Of a stretch of 64,000 nt of DNA, positions 25,154 through 35,249 are shown one piece after another. This stretch comes from Chaetoceros tenuissimus. Taxonomy: Eukaryota; Bacillariophyta; Thalassiosirophyceae; Chaetocerotales; Chaetocerotaceae. The stretch is from the NCBI GenBank assembly GCA_021927905.1, contig BLLK01000058.1, positions 1,178,001 to 1,242,000 of the forward strand. The letters are read 5' to 3'. A model generated the notes under the pieces. That model was not told where the DNA came from. It saw nothing but the letters and a program-made list of their open reading frames with translations, and did no database searches. Each line of letters begins with the position of its first letter. Position 1 is the stretch's first letter. Made by a program: the position numbers and the translations under genes.

Positions 25154-25692
25154 TCTGCCTCGATTATAGTAAATATATGATGCCTATGGTATATTTTAAA
25201 TTGAACTAGCTGTAGAAGTAGTGATGATATAGTTTTATGTGATGAAAGGAATGCGGTTGTGTGGCAGCAAGTTCAAAAACGTCGCAGTCACAGATTCTTC
25301 TTCTTCAGATGCTTCTCCGAGCTTCTCAAGCAAGAGCTCGATTTTTATTTTGACTGGCTAGAGAGCAAAGCTAGGATGATAATCTATCTACCTGATACGG
25401 TTTGATTCGTGTTTTTGACACTGCCAAATTGGCCCCAAAAAATATCTTTCCTCACTATTTTTGTATGTTGAGATACGTTGAGGTCTAATTGAGGTGTACG
25501 TATAAATGTGACTTCTTTCCAGTTTGTGTGTGATTTCCCGCGTAAACGGCCTCTCGCCACTTTTCAACGCTCGCCACTTTTCTGTGCGCGTAGATAAACC
25601 CCAAAAAATAATCTTTCCTCACTTTTTTCTTTAAATACATTTACATAATCTAAACGTGTCCTAGCCTATCAACACTATCATAATCTTGTACA
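25154..25692. promoter_or_regulatory. Shared divergent promoter of SPX kinase and metallophosphatase
   Basis: About 540 bp between divergent start codons. It holds a direct repeat about 25 bp long (CCCCAAAAAATATCTTTCC-type, at 25433 and 25599), a 13-bp repeat ctcgccacttttc at 25553 and 25570, and TTTCCCGCG at 25534-25542, which fits the E2F consensus. The repeats are close to the phosphatase start. Their function is unknown. Confidence 0.5.
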
Positions 25693-27852
25693 ATGACGGC
25701 TTTTGCTAAACTCTTGCTCCTAATTATCATTCATTTTGCCAGCGTTCAAGCATCAACACCTCAATGGTCATTCATAGTTCTTGCTGATTGGCATGGTGTT
25801 GAATCTTTTGCTCGTGATGATACTCCAAAAGACTATTACCAAGCACGTAAAGATCAGCTTCAAAGAATCAAAAGTACATTTAAAGGTGATTTTGTGGCCT
25901 TGGTTGGAGACATGGTGGAAGGTGAATGGTACAGACAACAGTGGATAGATAAATTCATGCCTGGCAAGTCTCCTCAACAGGCAGTATATGATGCAAGTAT
26001 GAATTGTTTTACTACAATCAAGAAGATTTTCAATGAAGTAGGCTATGACAAGATTTTGTACGCTCTAGGCGATCATGAAATTGGCGACAATGGTTGGCAA
26101 CCGAATACAGCACATACCAATAGTTTAGGTCAATATCGCAAGGGTTTTGTAGAAAGTCTCTACCTTGACCCAACCTCTAGAGAATACATTTACAAAAATT
26201 TGAAGCTAGGTAATACTCACATTACACCCTATGGTACACCATTCGAGTATACATCTTTTGCTCATGTGCACAAAAATGTTTTATTTGTGACTATGGATGT
26301 ATTCAAGCAAGTTTCTTCATCACTTTTTCAAAAGACAAGTGGTGGGATTGGTGGAAATGGAGTAGTAACTGCTGATGTCGACGGCGATCATTTGAAGTGG
26401 CTTGAAGATATTCTTCGTGAAGGTAGGAATGATCCTAGTATCAAACACATCTTCGTTCAAGGTCATGTCCCAGTAATCACACCAGTTCAGAGAAGTGCCT
26501 CCTCTTCCATGACATTTGACAGACAAGAAGAAAGTAACTTTTGGAAATTGTTGGTCAGCTATGGAGTTGATATATATTTTGCAGGGGAAGTGCATGCTAA
26601 TACGGTTCTGAAGGATAAGAATTCTGAGCTTCTACAAGTATCGACTAGAGCGAATGGTTTGGAAGGGCTACTGGATGTTATTGTTACAGATGATCAAATT
26701 GAGCTGAGGGCCTATAGAGATGAGAATGTAGATAGAGTCAATAAGAAAAACTACACACAGGCCGGTGTTTTGACTGTTGATAAGACCTCTGAAATCACGC
26801 AGATATCATCAGATGGAATTCTCCATATCGTAGACTTGACCAAACCTATTCTACATTTTGACTTTGAAGAAAAAGTTTCCATTTCCGATAGTCGGATCCA
26901 AGGTCTCAGCAGTATAAGCAAGCAATATCTCGATAAAGTCGAGATGCAAGGAAATATTCTTCGTAATGTAGTCCTCAACAAAGGAGAGTTTGGTCAGAAC
27001 TACAATGCTCCTGTTGGTGGTGTACAGATCAGAGATGAGGGAATAGGTGGAATGCATTCGGGATATTTTGACGGAACAATGTCTCAAATGGGTATACATT
27101 CATTGGGTCCATTCGTTGCTGGAACTATCATTTCAGTCAGTATGTGGATCAAAACCACAGCAACAGAAGAAATGCTTCTACTTCACTATGATCGGCCATG
27201 GAAAGCAAATGCATCAGGCCTTGAGAACAGAAACTTGTTCTCCATAACATTGAAAGATGGCCTACCTCGTATTTATGTCAGCAAAGCTGCAACTTTACTC
27301 TCACAACATTCTGAGGCAATTAATGATAACGGATGGCACCAAATCGCATCAGTCATGCCACACAAGAGCTGCAAATTGTCTGAGGTCCTTTTATTTATTG
27401 ATGGGAAAAAGGTTTCAACAAGTGTGACAAAGGATACCCCTCTTCATTTTGAAAACTTTGGACATTTATCCGTTGGAGGGGTAGGGTTTGCTGGTACAGA
27501 TGTAAGTAATTTGTTTCCTTCATGGAGACCGTATGTTGGAAACATAGATGAAGTATATTTGTGGCAGCGTAGGGTATATGCTAGGCAATTCCGCACAGCT
27601 CCAATGAGACGTTTCAAGCGAAGAAAAAACTCCAAATGTACACCGATAGGTAGAGTTGTCACAATAGATCAAGTACCTAAGGTTCGAAAATGCCGTGGTA
27701 AATGCAAGCGGACTGTCAATTGTGTTGGTTTCAAAACATCAAGTGTAGAGGGCTCAGAAGATCTACAATGCACTCTGTTTCTATCACATGCACCACATGT
27801 CAACAAAGATCGAGATACAACAGACAAGTGTTTTCTACTTTCCTCGTTGTAA
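25693..27852 (+). CDS. Secreted calcineurin-like metallophosphatase with LamG-like and PAN-like domains, 719 aa
   Basis: A single exon with a signal peptide (residues 1-20, LLLLIIIHFASVQA|S). Residues 22-350 are a metallophosphoesterase with its metal-site motifs in order: ADWH (Asp32, His34), GDMVEG (Gly72, Asp73), GDHE (126-129, normally GNHE), GHVP and GEVH. A concanavalin/LamG-like beta-sandwich follows (about 440-620). The last 80 residues hold paired cysteines in a PAN/apple-like arrangement. The substrate is unknown; an extracellular phosphoester is likely. The Asn-to-Asp change in the GNHE motif is shared with the second copy at 35.2 kb, so it is an old feature. It shares a promoter region with the SPX kinase. 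The basic patch RRFKRRKN before the last domain is notable. Confidence 0.85.
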   Translation: MTAFAKLLLLIIIHFASVQASTPQWSFIVLADWHGVESFARDDTPKDYYQARKDQLQRIKSTFKGDFVALVGDMVEGEWYRQQWIDKFMPGKSPQQAVYDASMNCFTTIKKIFNEVGYDKILYALGDHEIGDNGWQPNTAHTNSLGQYRKGFVESLYLDPTSREYIYKNLKLGNTHITPYGTPFEYTSFAHVHKNVLFVTMDVFKQVSSSLFQKTSGGIGGNGVVTADVDGDHLKWLEDILREGRNDPSIKHIFVQGHVPVITPVQRSASSSMTFDRQEESNFWKLLVSYGVDIYFAGEVHANTVLKDKNSELLQVSTRANGLEGLLDVIVTDDQIELRAYRDENVDRVNKKNYTQAGVLTVDKTSEITQISSDGILHIVDLTKPILHFDFEEKVSISDSRIQGLSSISKQYLDKVEMQGNILRNVVLNKGEFGQNYNAPVGGVQIRDEGIGGMHSGYFDGTMSQMGIHSLGPFVAGTIISVSMWIKTTATEEMLLLHYDRPWKANASGLENRNLFSITLKDGLPRIYVSKAATLLSQHSEAINDNGWHQIASVMPHKSCKLSEVLLFIDGKKVSTSVTKDTPLHFENFGHLSVGGVGFAGTDVSNLFPSWRPYVGNIDEVYLWQRRVYARQFRTAPMRRFKRRKNSKCTPIGRVVTIDQVPKVRKCRGKCKRTVNCVGFKTSSVEGSEDLQCTLFLSHAPHVNKDRDTTDKCFLLSSL

Positions 27853-27922
27853 GCTGTTGTTACAACACTAAATTCAAGAATAAAAATAATGATATATCTT
27901 TTTTCAACATGTGAATTTACAA

Positions 27923-30430
27923 TTACATATTTGACTTTTCTACCTTCCTTTGCTCGCGAATGAGTTTTGATTTCTCCATGGCAAGCTGTTTCTTGAGTGC
28001 GTACCGTTTCGCTTGTGATAGACTATTATTTTCTAACTCTATGGTCAGCTTTTCAATGCTCTTGGTAATCAATTCAATGACACTCAAGTCCTCAGATTTA
28101 ATGTTCAAGTTTGTTTCTATTCTTGTCTTTGATTTTTGACTAGAATTCACCATTTCAACACAGTCGTCGTCGTCTTCTTCTTCTACAAGATCGTCATAGT
28201 TGTCACTATCATCGCTTTCTTCCTCCAAAGCATCACGAATCTCCTGGTGATTTTGCCGTGCTTCGTCCAAATCTTCGACCGACATGCGATCACGAAGATA
28301 TTGTAGAATATGGGTGCAGCCTCTGGTAAGTACATTGAACCTCACCTGTTGTTGGGGATTCCCTAGCAAGTCTATACTTGTCAAATGTTCCAAAAGGCCA
28401 ATCTCCAATGGTATCTCTGTCAGTGCATTGTTATTCAGCATTAACACTCGAAGATGTTGACATCCAGCCAAGGCTAGAGGGAGATATCCTAGATTTGCAA
28501 TTTTATTGTTGGATAAATCCAAATGTATCAAAGAGATAAGCCCATGCTTCCATCCCTGACCTTCCTCCTTAGCTTCATTGTAACTCCAATCAAGAGTTGT
28601 GATATTATTATGTGATAGATTCAAGGTAGAAAGCTGTTTGAGATCAAACAAGCTCTCTGGAATGAAGTCGATATTGTTTGCAGATAGATTCAAGGTAGTC
28701 AAGTTTCTCGCTAGTAAAGATTTCTTGACACATATTGAATCTCGAAGAATTGCAGATGAAATTTTGTTACGAGCCATCTCTAGAGTATGTAGAGGAAACT
28801 TGTGAAAATTATCAGGTAGCTTGGATATTTGATTGTTGGTCATCTCCAATGTTTGAATCTTTGGAAGCGCCTTTACCCAGTCTCGATGAATACATGTGAT
28901 TTTACCTTCGCATGCCTTGAATGTATGGAAACAAGCTCCGTAAGATGAGTCGTGGCTCGAATTTTTCAGTCTCAATTCTTGTACCATTTCTTCCCATTCC
29001 AATGGTCCTTCCAAATTGGACCTAGAGATATCCAGCGTTTTACCGTTGCCATTGCTCAAAGCTGCACTGATTATTTCTCTCGCTTCCATAGCTTTCGTAT
29101 TTGACAATGAATCTTGCTCTATCTGATGCATTTGGCCTTCATAGGAACTCCCAAAATATCCTGGTCCGAGAGGCGCATCTCCCTTGAGTCTTAAAGACTT
29201 TTTCAACTTTTCTGTATCTACGCCTCCACTCGATGTAAATTTAATAGCATGACGAATCATTCGCAATGGATTCGACTCCAACACAATCTTGTTCAAATTA
29301 TCAAGATAACCAAGTTCATATGGAACTGCCTCTAACTCATTACAGCTTAAATCCAACAATATCAATTTCGTCATGACACAGATAGTGGGTATATGCAACG
29401 ATTTATGCGTCAACTTGTTCTTTTGTAAATGTAATTCGGTCATGTTACTTCGAAACCAATTTCCAGTTTGTAAATCTTTACAATTCTCATCCATTTGACC
29501 TTTGTACAGATTTTCTATGGAATCAATGTTATTATAACATAAATCAAGCTTGTATAGGTTTTTGTGAATAGATGGAACAAGTTGCAATTGATTGTATCTC
29601 AGCTCTAACGATTGTAATTTCTCGTGTTTCGATACGTCTAGATTGGATGATATTTTATTCTCCGCCAGGTCTAGACTCACAAGTGAAGCAAGAGATTCAA
29701 GAAATCCAGAAGGAATACTTTCAATCGAATTTTGTTTCAGTCCTAAATGCTGTAAATGTGGACTATGAAAAGAGTTTGGTAATGTGGATACCTGATTGTC
29801 TGTAAGATCAAGCTTGATCAATTTGGGTAAATTGACAGATGATGATTCATCTTGAACAAGTGTCTTGATGCGATTCTTTGGAAACAGGACAGATTGAATA
29901 CTCTCTGGTAACAAATCTAATCTGATTGATGCAAACTGATTGTTGGACCCATCTATATGCTTCAATTGGCTCATACTTTCAATAGTACCCCATGGAATAG
30001 ATTCTAGATTGCAATTTCTCATAATCAAAGATTCCAAAGCTCGATAACAACCGATCCTATCATCAAGTGCAATGGGAATCTTGTCACTAGGTTTATTAGC
30101 AAAATCATTATTGGAAATATCAACCAAAGTCAACATTTCTTCGCCATAACATTCCCAAAAGTTTTCATTGTCGCCATCTAAAACATTTCCATCAAAGTTT
30201 GCAATTAGTTCTTTACGAAGGTCAAAGATTGCCTCTGGTAAAGGAAGCGTGAGTTCAATATTGTTTAAATTGAGTTTTCCAGTTTTACGTGCTTCATCGA
30301 TGCCTTTCTTGAGTTTGACTTGAGATATCGAGATGGATGTGCCTGTCATAGCTGCCAACTCGTCATCTTGTTCTCCGTGTGCTTCGAGAAATGCTGGATT
30401 GATTTGTAGCTTTCTTCTTGCCTTGGACAT
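27923..30430 (-). CDS. Leucine-rich repeat protein, LRRC40-like, 835 aa
   Basis: A single exon. The N-terminus (a basic helix, then a segment GIDEARKTGKLNLNNIEL) and the stretch near the end of the repeats, GCTHILQYLRDRM, match LRRC40-type proteins, which carry about 20 leucine-rich repeats. Repeats with L-x-x-L-x-L-x-x-N are visible from about residue 60 to 690, interrupted by a loop at about 395-470. An acidic stretch and a Lys/Glu-rich helix end the protein. It has no signal peptide and is probably cytosolic; LRRC40 function is poorly known. It is tail-to-tail with the phosphatase, with only about 70 bp between stop codons. Its 3' end was copied together with the phosphatase to 37.5 kb. 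Confidence 0.85.
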   Translation of the reverse strand: MSKARRKLQINPAFLEAHGEQDDELAAMTGTSISISQVKLKKGIDEARKTGKLNLNNIELTLPLPEAIFDLRKELIANFDGNVLDGDNENFWECYGEEMLTLVDISNNDFANKPSDKIPIALDDRIGCYRALESLIMRNCNLESIPWGTIESMSQLKHIDGSNNQFASIRLDLLPESIQSVLFPKNRIKTLVQDESSSVNLPKLIKLDLTDNQVSTLPNSFHSPHLQHLGLKQNSIESIPSGFLESLASLVSLDLAENKISSNLDVSKHEKLQSLELRYNQLQLVPSIHKNLYKLDLCYNNIDSIENLYKGQMDENCKDLQTGNWFRSNMTELHLQKNKLTHKSLHIPTICVMTKLILLDLSCNELEAVPYELGYLDNLNKIVLESNPLRMIRHAIKFTSSGGVDTEKLKKSLRLKGDAPLGPGYFGSSYEGQMHQIEQDSLSNTKAMEAREIISAALSNGNGKTLDISRSNLEGPLEWEEMVQELRLKNSSHDSSYGACFHTFKACEGKITCIHRDWVKALPKIQTLEMTNNQISKLPDNFHKFPLHTLEMARNKISSAILRDSICVKKSLLARNLTTLNLSANNIDFIPESLFDLKQLSTLNLSHNNITTLDWSYNEAKEEGQGWKHGLISLIHLDLSNNKIANLGYLPLALAGCQHLRVLMLNNNALTEIPLEIGLLEHLTSIDLLGNPQQQVRFNVLTRGCTHILQYLRDRMSVEDLDEARQNHQEIRDALEEESDDSDNYDDLVEEEDDDDCVEMVNSSQKSKTRIETNLNIKSEDLSVIELITKSIEKLTIELENNSLSQAKRYALKKQLAMEKSKLIREQRKVEKSNM

Positions 30431-30782
30431 GCTAGCTTTTTGAGATTAGTTATTTGTTGGTAATGTTCATGTAGAGAGACAGAAGAATGTTGGAAAATGA
30501 TACCTACATAGCTTTCGCTTTGAAAAACCAGCAGCAGCTTCTGTTGTTCATCTTCATCTGTTCTGCTGTTCTTCGCTAAATTTCAATGATGGTCTGATGA
30601 CGTCATAGATGAGTTAATCTTGTTAAAAGATACTGTGAATCAATACGTACACCAAAGGCAACAAAAAAGAGCAACGTTCAAAAAATACCTTAGTTACTGT
30701 CGAAGATTTTTCATGATCATCTGATGAAATTGAAATACTACCTTACCTAAACTACTTGAATACATCCTTCATCTGTACTACT
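30431..30782. promoter_or_regulatory. Divergent intergenic region between LRR and FkbM genes
   Basis: About 350 bp between divergent starts. It contains a run with tctgttgttcatcttcatctgttctgctgttcttc (pyrimidine-rich, 30540-30575). I see no other distinct element. Confidence 0.45.
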
Positions 30783-32063
30783 ATGAGAGCTAAGGGAACG
30801 ACAAGCATAAAGACTCTGGGCAAAAAGAGAAAGACTTCACAGTCATCCGAAGCTAGAAACTTTTTTCTTTTCTTGTGTACGATACCCATTGTTGCCCTGT
30901 GTATCATTGTATATGCAATCATTCAAATAAAGTCACATGAAGCATCTTCTTCCGAAATTTCTAATTCGTCATCGACAGAATCTCATTTAAGATCGAAACT
31001 TACAACGTCTACATCTACAGAATCAGTACACAAACCATCGAAATATGGCATACACAATGATCTAACAGCCAAATGGAAAAAAGGAGGACCGATACATAGA
31101 GGAGGAGCCGACAAGGTATGGGACTTGCTACTAGAAGAAGCAATGGCATTCCGTGACGAAAATAATAATATACCACTCCACTTGATGGAAGTTGGCATGC
31201 ATGCACCCACACAGTGTTTAGCCATTGCAAGACATGATTTACAAGCTTATTGTGTCGAACCTAGTCCAAAGTCTCGTGAACGAATCATTGCAGGTTTTGA
31301 AAAGGCTGCTCCAGATGTACAGAAACGCATCAAGTTTTATCAAATGGCTGCTTCAAATCAGTCTAATGTAGATTTGAAATTTGCATCGGCGGGAGGTACA
31401 GGTGACCATATAGGAGATGCCATCAACATTTGGGAAATGAAAAAGATTCCACAGGGGGATTTAAGTCAATCCGATCAAGGGATTAGTTTTGTCACGGTCA
31501 AGTCTGTGGCAATTGATGATATTGTCTCGAATGCTATTGAACCTACTGATGACTATGCCAAGAAACTTGGTAATAGTCAAAAGATTGATAAATTGTTTGC
31601 CATCAAAATTGATACACAAGGCTTTGAACCATCTGTCTTTTCGGGAGTGAAAAAGACAATTGAACAACATAATGTGGACTATGTCATGACGGAATTTTGG
31701 CCAAAAGGTATTGACTTTATGAGTGATGCGACGGAAAAATGTGAAAAGCCAGTTGAAATTTTGGAATTGTTGGCGAGCAATGGTTATAATCTTTTTGCAT
31801 TGCGAAATATTGGACATCCATCTGATTCAAATCCAAAGGAGGCAAAGCATTACATTAATGATTTCAGTCATAATAATATTCCATATCATGATGTGAGAGC
31901 TTTCTGTCATTGGCTCTACAATGTTGAAGAGCTCTTTCCTTCGAAAGATTATCACATGGGTTACTGGACTGATATTTTGGCTGTTTCTCCAAATGCAAGG
32001 TTAGCAAAGATTCCAGCGAGTGAAGTTGGTCATTTAATTCAACCTTATGTTCCAAGGCGGTAG
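30783..32063 (+). CDS. Membrane-anchored FkbM-family methyltransferase, 426 aa
   Basis: A single exon from the ATG at 30783. A basic N-terminus is followed by one hydrophobic segment (about residues 26-49), giving a type II membrane topology typical of Golgi enzymes. A Ser/Thr-rich stem follows. The catalytic domain has LHLMEVGMHAPTQCLAIA (motif I region), CVEPSP, and AIKIDTQGFEPSVFSG with TEFWP, the FkbM signature. FkbM enzymes transfer methyl groups from S-adenosylmethionine to hydroxyls, often on sugars or polyketides. Methylation of cell-surface glycans in the Golgi is likely but not shown. Cysteines near the C-terminus could form disulfides in the lumen. Confidence 0.85.
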   Translation: MRAKGTTSIKTLGKKRKTSQSSEARNFFLFLCTIPIVALCIIVYAIIQIKSHEASSSEISNSSSTESHLRSKLTTSTSTESVHKPSKYGIHNDLTAKWKKGGPIHRGGADKVWDLLLEEAMAFRDENNNIPLHLMEVGMHAPTQCLAIARHDLQAYCVEPSPKSRERIIAGFEKAAPDVQKRIKFYQMAASNQSNVDLKFASAGGTGDHIGDAINIWEMKKIPQGDLSQSDQGISFVTVKSVAIDDIVSNAIEPTDDYAKKLGNSQKIDKLFAIKIDTQGFEPSVFSGVKKTIEQHNVDYVMTEFWPKGIDFMSDATEKCEKPVEILELLASNGYNLFALRNIGHPSDSNPKEAKHYINDFSHNNIPYHDVRAFCHWLYNVEELFPSKDYHMGYWTDILAVSPNARLAKIPASEVGHLIQPYVPRR

Positions 32064-32315
32064 CTAGGATTTTGATAAGTTGATAGATTTTGAATAAAAT
32101 AATCTCTCTAACCAATGACATAGCTAAATATCCATATTTTAAATTTTGACGTGACGGTTTTAACCGTTGGATGATTGGAAACAACAACGAATTCGTATGA
32201 AATATGAAGCTAGATTCCCCATCTATTCATCTCCTTCATCACATTGATGTTGCATACCCTTGCACTGATTTCAAAAATACGAGTAGTTAGTTTGTAATAC
32301 AAGGCTTCATAAATT

Positions 32316-34799
32316 ATGTATAGGAAGCAGGGAGATTCAAAGTTTACAACGAGAGAAATTGCTGCCTTGGATTTTCTTCTCAATATCCCTCTTGAAGCGG
32401 AAGTAGATATAGTACTAAAAGGTCTAGAAGCTGAAGTCGATAAAGGTCTGAATAGTGGTGCAAATTTAGGCGTAGATGTGGCGTTATCAGATGATGAAGG
32501 ATTAGCAGTCACTAGAACGGTCAGTGCGGGGAAAGGAGGCTGGTGGGATAGCATAGCCAAGTCCTCAAAAAAATTCAAGGCAGAAGATGATGAAATTTTG
32601 AAAAAGCAAAAGCAACTCGAACTGGAGACAGAATTGCTGGAGTTGCCTGAAGCTAATAATCCAGATGGTCAAAGTGATATAAAGAAGCAAGAAGTTCGAA
32701 GTAGAAGAGGTTCTTTCGCTGATTCTTCTTTGAATGTGAGTAATGCACCTAGTAGCATAGGACGCAAGAAAGAAGCCAATATGAATTTCATTCCTGGACG
32801 ACGACTTGATGGTAAAGAGGCTATACATGTACATATTCCAAGGCAAGCCAAGGAACTTGGAGTAAAGACAAGACATCGAACAGTAGCTTTGAAGTTCCAA
32901 GAGAAAGAGTGGGAACGTAGTATGGTGCATCCTACAGGAGACTCGACTAATATCTTAGATGGACGAAGTTTCCTTTCAAGTAAGCTTTCATATCCTGTAG
33001 GAATTTTCTCCATAATCAAATACGATCAAAAGAATGAAGAAGAAATTCGTAGACGGCAAAAGCTAGAAGCTCTTGGTGGGGGTGGAAGCCAGTTTGTGAT
33101 TCCATCTAGAGATTGGAGAGGTGTTAGTTATCGTTACCTATTTCCGCGTAGACAAAAGAAGAATAAAGTTTTCAACAGGCAAATGGACATTGCACAGCGT
33201 AGATGTAAAGAAAATTTCGAAAAGATGCAACAGCTGATGAAAGATGAAAGTAATAAAAAGAATGAATACTTTCATTTCGAATTTGACATGAGTTCATCAG
33301 ATGATGATGAAGAAGAAAAACTTGCTAGGCGAAGCGATAATATGGGTGATGACTCAGACTACGAGTTTTCATCAGTAGAAAAGGATCCAGAAGAAGATCA
33401 AAGTTCTAATATGGAAGATTCTGATAATTATGAAGATGATCTTTCAAGCTCTTCAGATGATGATAGTATTACATATGAGCCAGGATTTCTGGATGATCCA
33501 GACATGAAGAAAGGAAAACATAGAACTCAAATGAGGGGAGACAAAATCACCGGTTGTATAGCATCATCGATTATTCACTATGTTCATCCAGCTGATTTGA
33601 AAGCTGATCTTAATAGGCAATTTAGACAAAGATTTGATGGTTGGGAGCCGCCAAAGTCAAGGAGGAAATACATCGGTGCAAGAGTTGTGGATGGAACATA
33701 TCGTTTGTTAGACATGTCTACACTTGAACTTGGTATGGAAAATGAAGACGACGGAAGCATTTCAGATGACAGTGGTACGAAAAGAGAAGGTAGACGTAGG
33801 CTGAGTAGTATAGTAGGTGAATTTGACAACATTAGGATACCTCCATCACTCACCTTATCAAAAATTAGAAGTTTAAAGCAGACTGCTCTGACAGCTTGCA
33901 TCAAGGCCAAAATTGAGGTGAGCACGGTTGCTCTAGCATCTGTGTATTTTGAGAGGCTAGCTTTAGATTGCCGTGTTGACAAGTCAAACAGAAGATTGAC
34001 ATTTGCCACGTGCCTCCTTCTTGCTATCAAATTCAATAGTGAGTCTAACGTACATCTAGTTCATGAAGATTCTGAACAAGACTCTGAACAAGGCGGTGCA
34101 AGAATATTAAAAGCAATCATCAAACCGAGAAAAGATTCTGAATTCTGGGAGCCACTTTTTATATTCTTTACTCAAAGTTGGGGGCTATCATTGAAGAGTA
34201 TTTTTGCTGCCGAGTTTGGAGTCTTTGCTGCGCTTGACTTTCGACTTCAAGCAAGCCCTTCACAAGTTTCTTTTCACTTTAAGCGTTTGATGAAATCGCT
34301 ACATTGGAACTCAGTTGATTACCTGAACAAAGAAATGTATGTCTATTGGCAAGAAGCTCTGGAAGACGAAGAAAATAGAGGCAGACAACACGTGAGACGT
34401 AGAGAACTGAGGGAGAAATTGAAAGAACGAAGAATCCTCAAGTTGCAAAGGCAATTACAACAGAAGGAGAAGGCTGAATTTTCAAGCCGCCGAGATCTTA
34501 ACCCAGCAGATGATGACATTTCCACTAGTGAACATGAACCTCTTCCTACGACTGTTGAAGAGCCAAAAAATACAAGTCGCTCTAGCTCACCAAAGGGAAA
34601 GTTAAAATCTTCCATCTTTAGTAGATTGGGCCGAATGAAAAGAATGTCCAATGGTGATTTGCCAAAAGCAGAAAAGAAAGAAGTAAGTTTCCATCGAGCA
34701 ATGTCATCTCCAAATCTTTCCATGCAAGAAATGGAGGAGGTGGCGAAGCTACCAATCAACGAAACTGTCCATACTGTTGGTGCTATTGGACATAGATAG
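32316..34799 (+). CDS. CABLES-like cyclin-fold protein, 827 aa
   Basis: A single exon. The N-terminus (TREIAALDFLLNIPLEAE) resembles the start of CABLES proteins. After long disordered, acidic and Ser-rich linkers, residues about 510-690 form a cyclin box: LSKIRSLKQTAL, VALASVYFERLAL, NRRLTFATCLLLAIKFN, then FAAEFGVFAALDFRLQASPSQV. This match to CABLES1/2, which link cyclin-dependent kinases to tyrosine kinases in animals, is stronger than to ordinary cyclins. The C-terminus is basic with a coiled coil and Ser-rich motifs. An internal loop (about 590-620) contains a short acidic duplication (EDSEQDSEQ). A role in cell-cycle control is inferred from the fold only. Confidence 0.8.
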   Translation: MYRKQGDSKFTTREIAALDFLLNIPLEAEVDIVLKGLEAEVDKGLNSGANLGVDVALSDDEGLAVTRTVSAGKGGWWDSIAKSSKKFKAEDDEILKKQKQLELETELLELPEANNPDGQSDIKKQEVRSRRGSFADSSLNVSNAPSSIGRKKEANMNFIPGRRLDGKEAIHVHIPRQAKELGVKTRHRTVALKFQEKEWERSMVHPTGDSTNILDGRSFLSSKLSYPVGIFSIIKYDQKNEEEIRRRQKLEALGGGGSQFVIPSRDWRGVSYRYLFPRRQKKNKVFNRQMDIAQRRCKENFEKMQQLMKDESNKKNEYFHFEFDMSSSDDDEEEKLARRSDNMGDDSDYEFSSVEKDPEEDQSSNMEDSDNYEDDLSSSSDDDSITYEPGFLDDPDMKKGKHRTQMRGDKITGCIASSIIHYVHPADLKADLNRQFRQRFDGWEPPKSRRKYIGARVVDGTYRLLDMSTLELGMENEDDGSISDDSGTKREGRRRLSSIVGEFDNIRIPPSLTLSKIRSLKQTALTACIKAKIEVSTVALASVYFERLALDCRVDKSNRRLTFATCLLLAIKFNSESNVHLVHEDSEQDSEQGGARILKAIIKPRKDSEFWEPLFIFFTQSWGLSLKSIFAAEFGVFAALDFRLQASPSQVSFHFKRLMKSLHWNSVDYLNKEMYVYWQEALEDEENRGRQHVRRRELREKLKERRILKLQRQLQQKEKAEFSSRRDLNPADDDISTSEHEPLPTTVEEPKNTSRSSSPKGKLKSSIFSRLGRMKRMSNGDLPKAEKKEVSFHRAMSSPNLSMQEMEEVAKLPINETVHTVGAIGHR

Positions 34800-35249
34800 T
34801 ACAGGAAAAAATTATTTGAATGAAATGTGAATCATTAAATATTGCCTAGGATAAAGAGAGGGTGAGACTTCCACATGCGATAGCACTTTACATCGTCATT
34901 GTCATTTTTCAATCACAATGAAAATCATGCTCGATCATCGTGAAAACAAATTTAATCAGGTTTCGGAATTTCGGAGAAATAAAATGTCATATCAAATTCT
35001 GATGTTTGTGTGATGCTTTTTCTATCTAATCTTACATTCCCATCTCACCAACACAAAAATGGAGAACATAAACTGAAAAGAACCCTACATACTCCTCAAA
35101 TCAATATTTGTGCAGCGTTGTGAAAAATCGCTAGAGAAACAACCAGAAAGCACCATTCTTTGCTTCTAAACACTTTAGACATTACAACCTAAAGGCTTTT
35201 TATTTATATTCTAACGTATCCTAGCCTGTCAAAACCAATAGCTTGTCAA
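34800..35249. other. Intergenic stretch upstream of the second phosphatase copy
   Basis: About 450 bp, AT-rich. Only the last few dozen bases (from about 35210, cctagcctgtcaa) resemble the DNA upstream of the first phosphatase copy, so the duplicated block begins near there and did not bring the full shared promoter. Confidence 0.5.
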
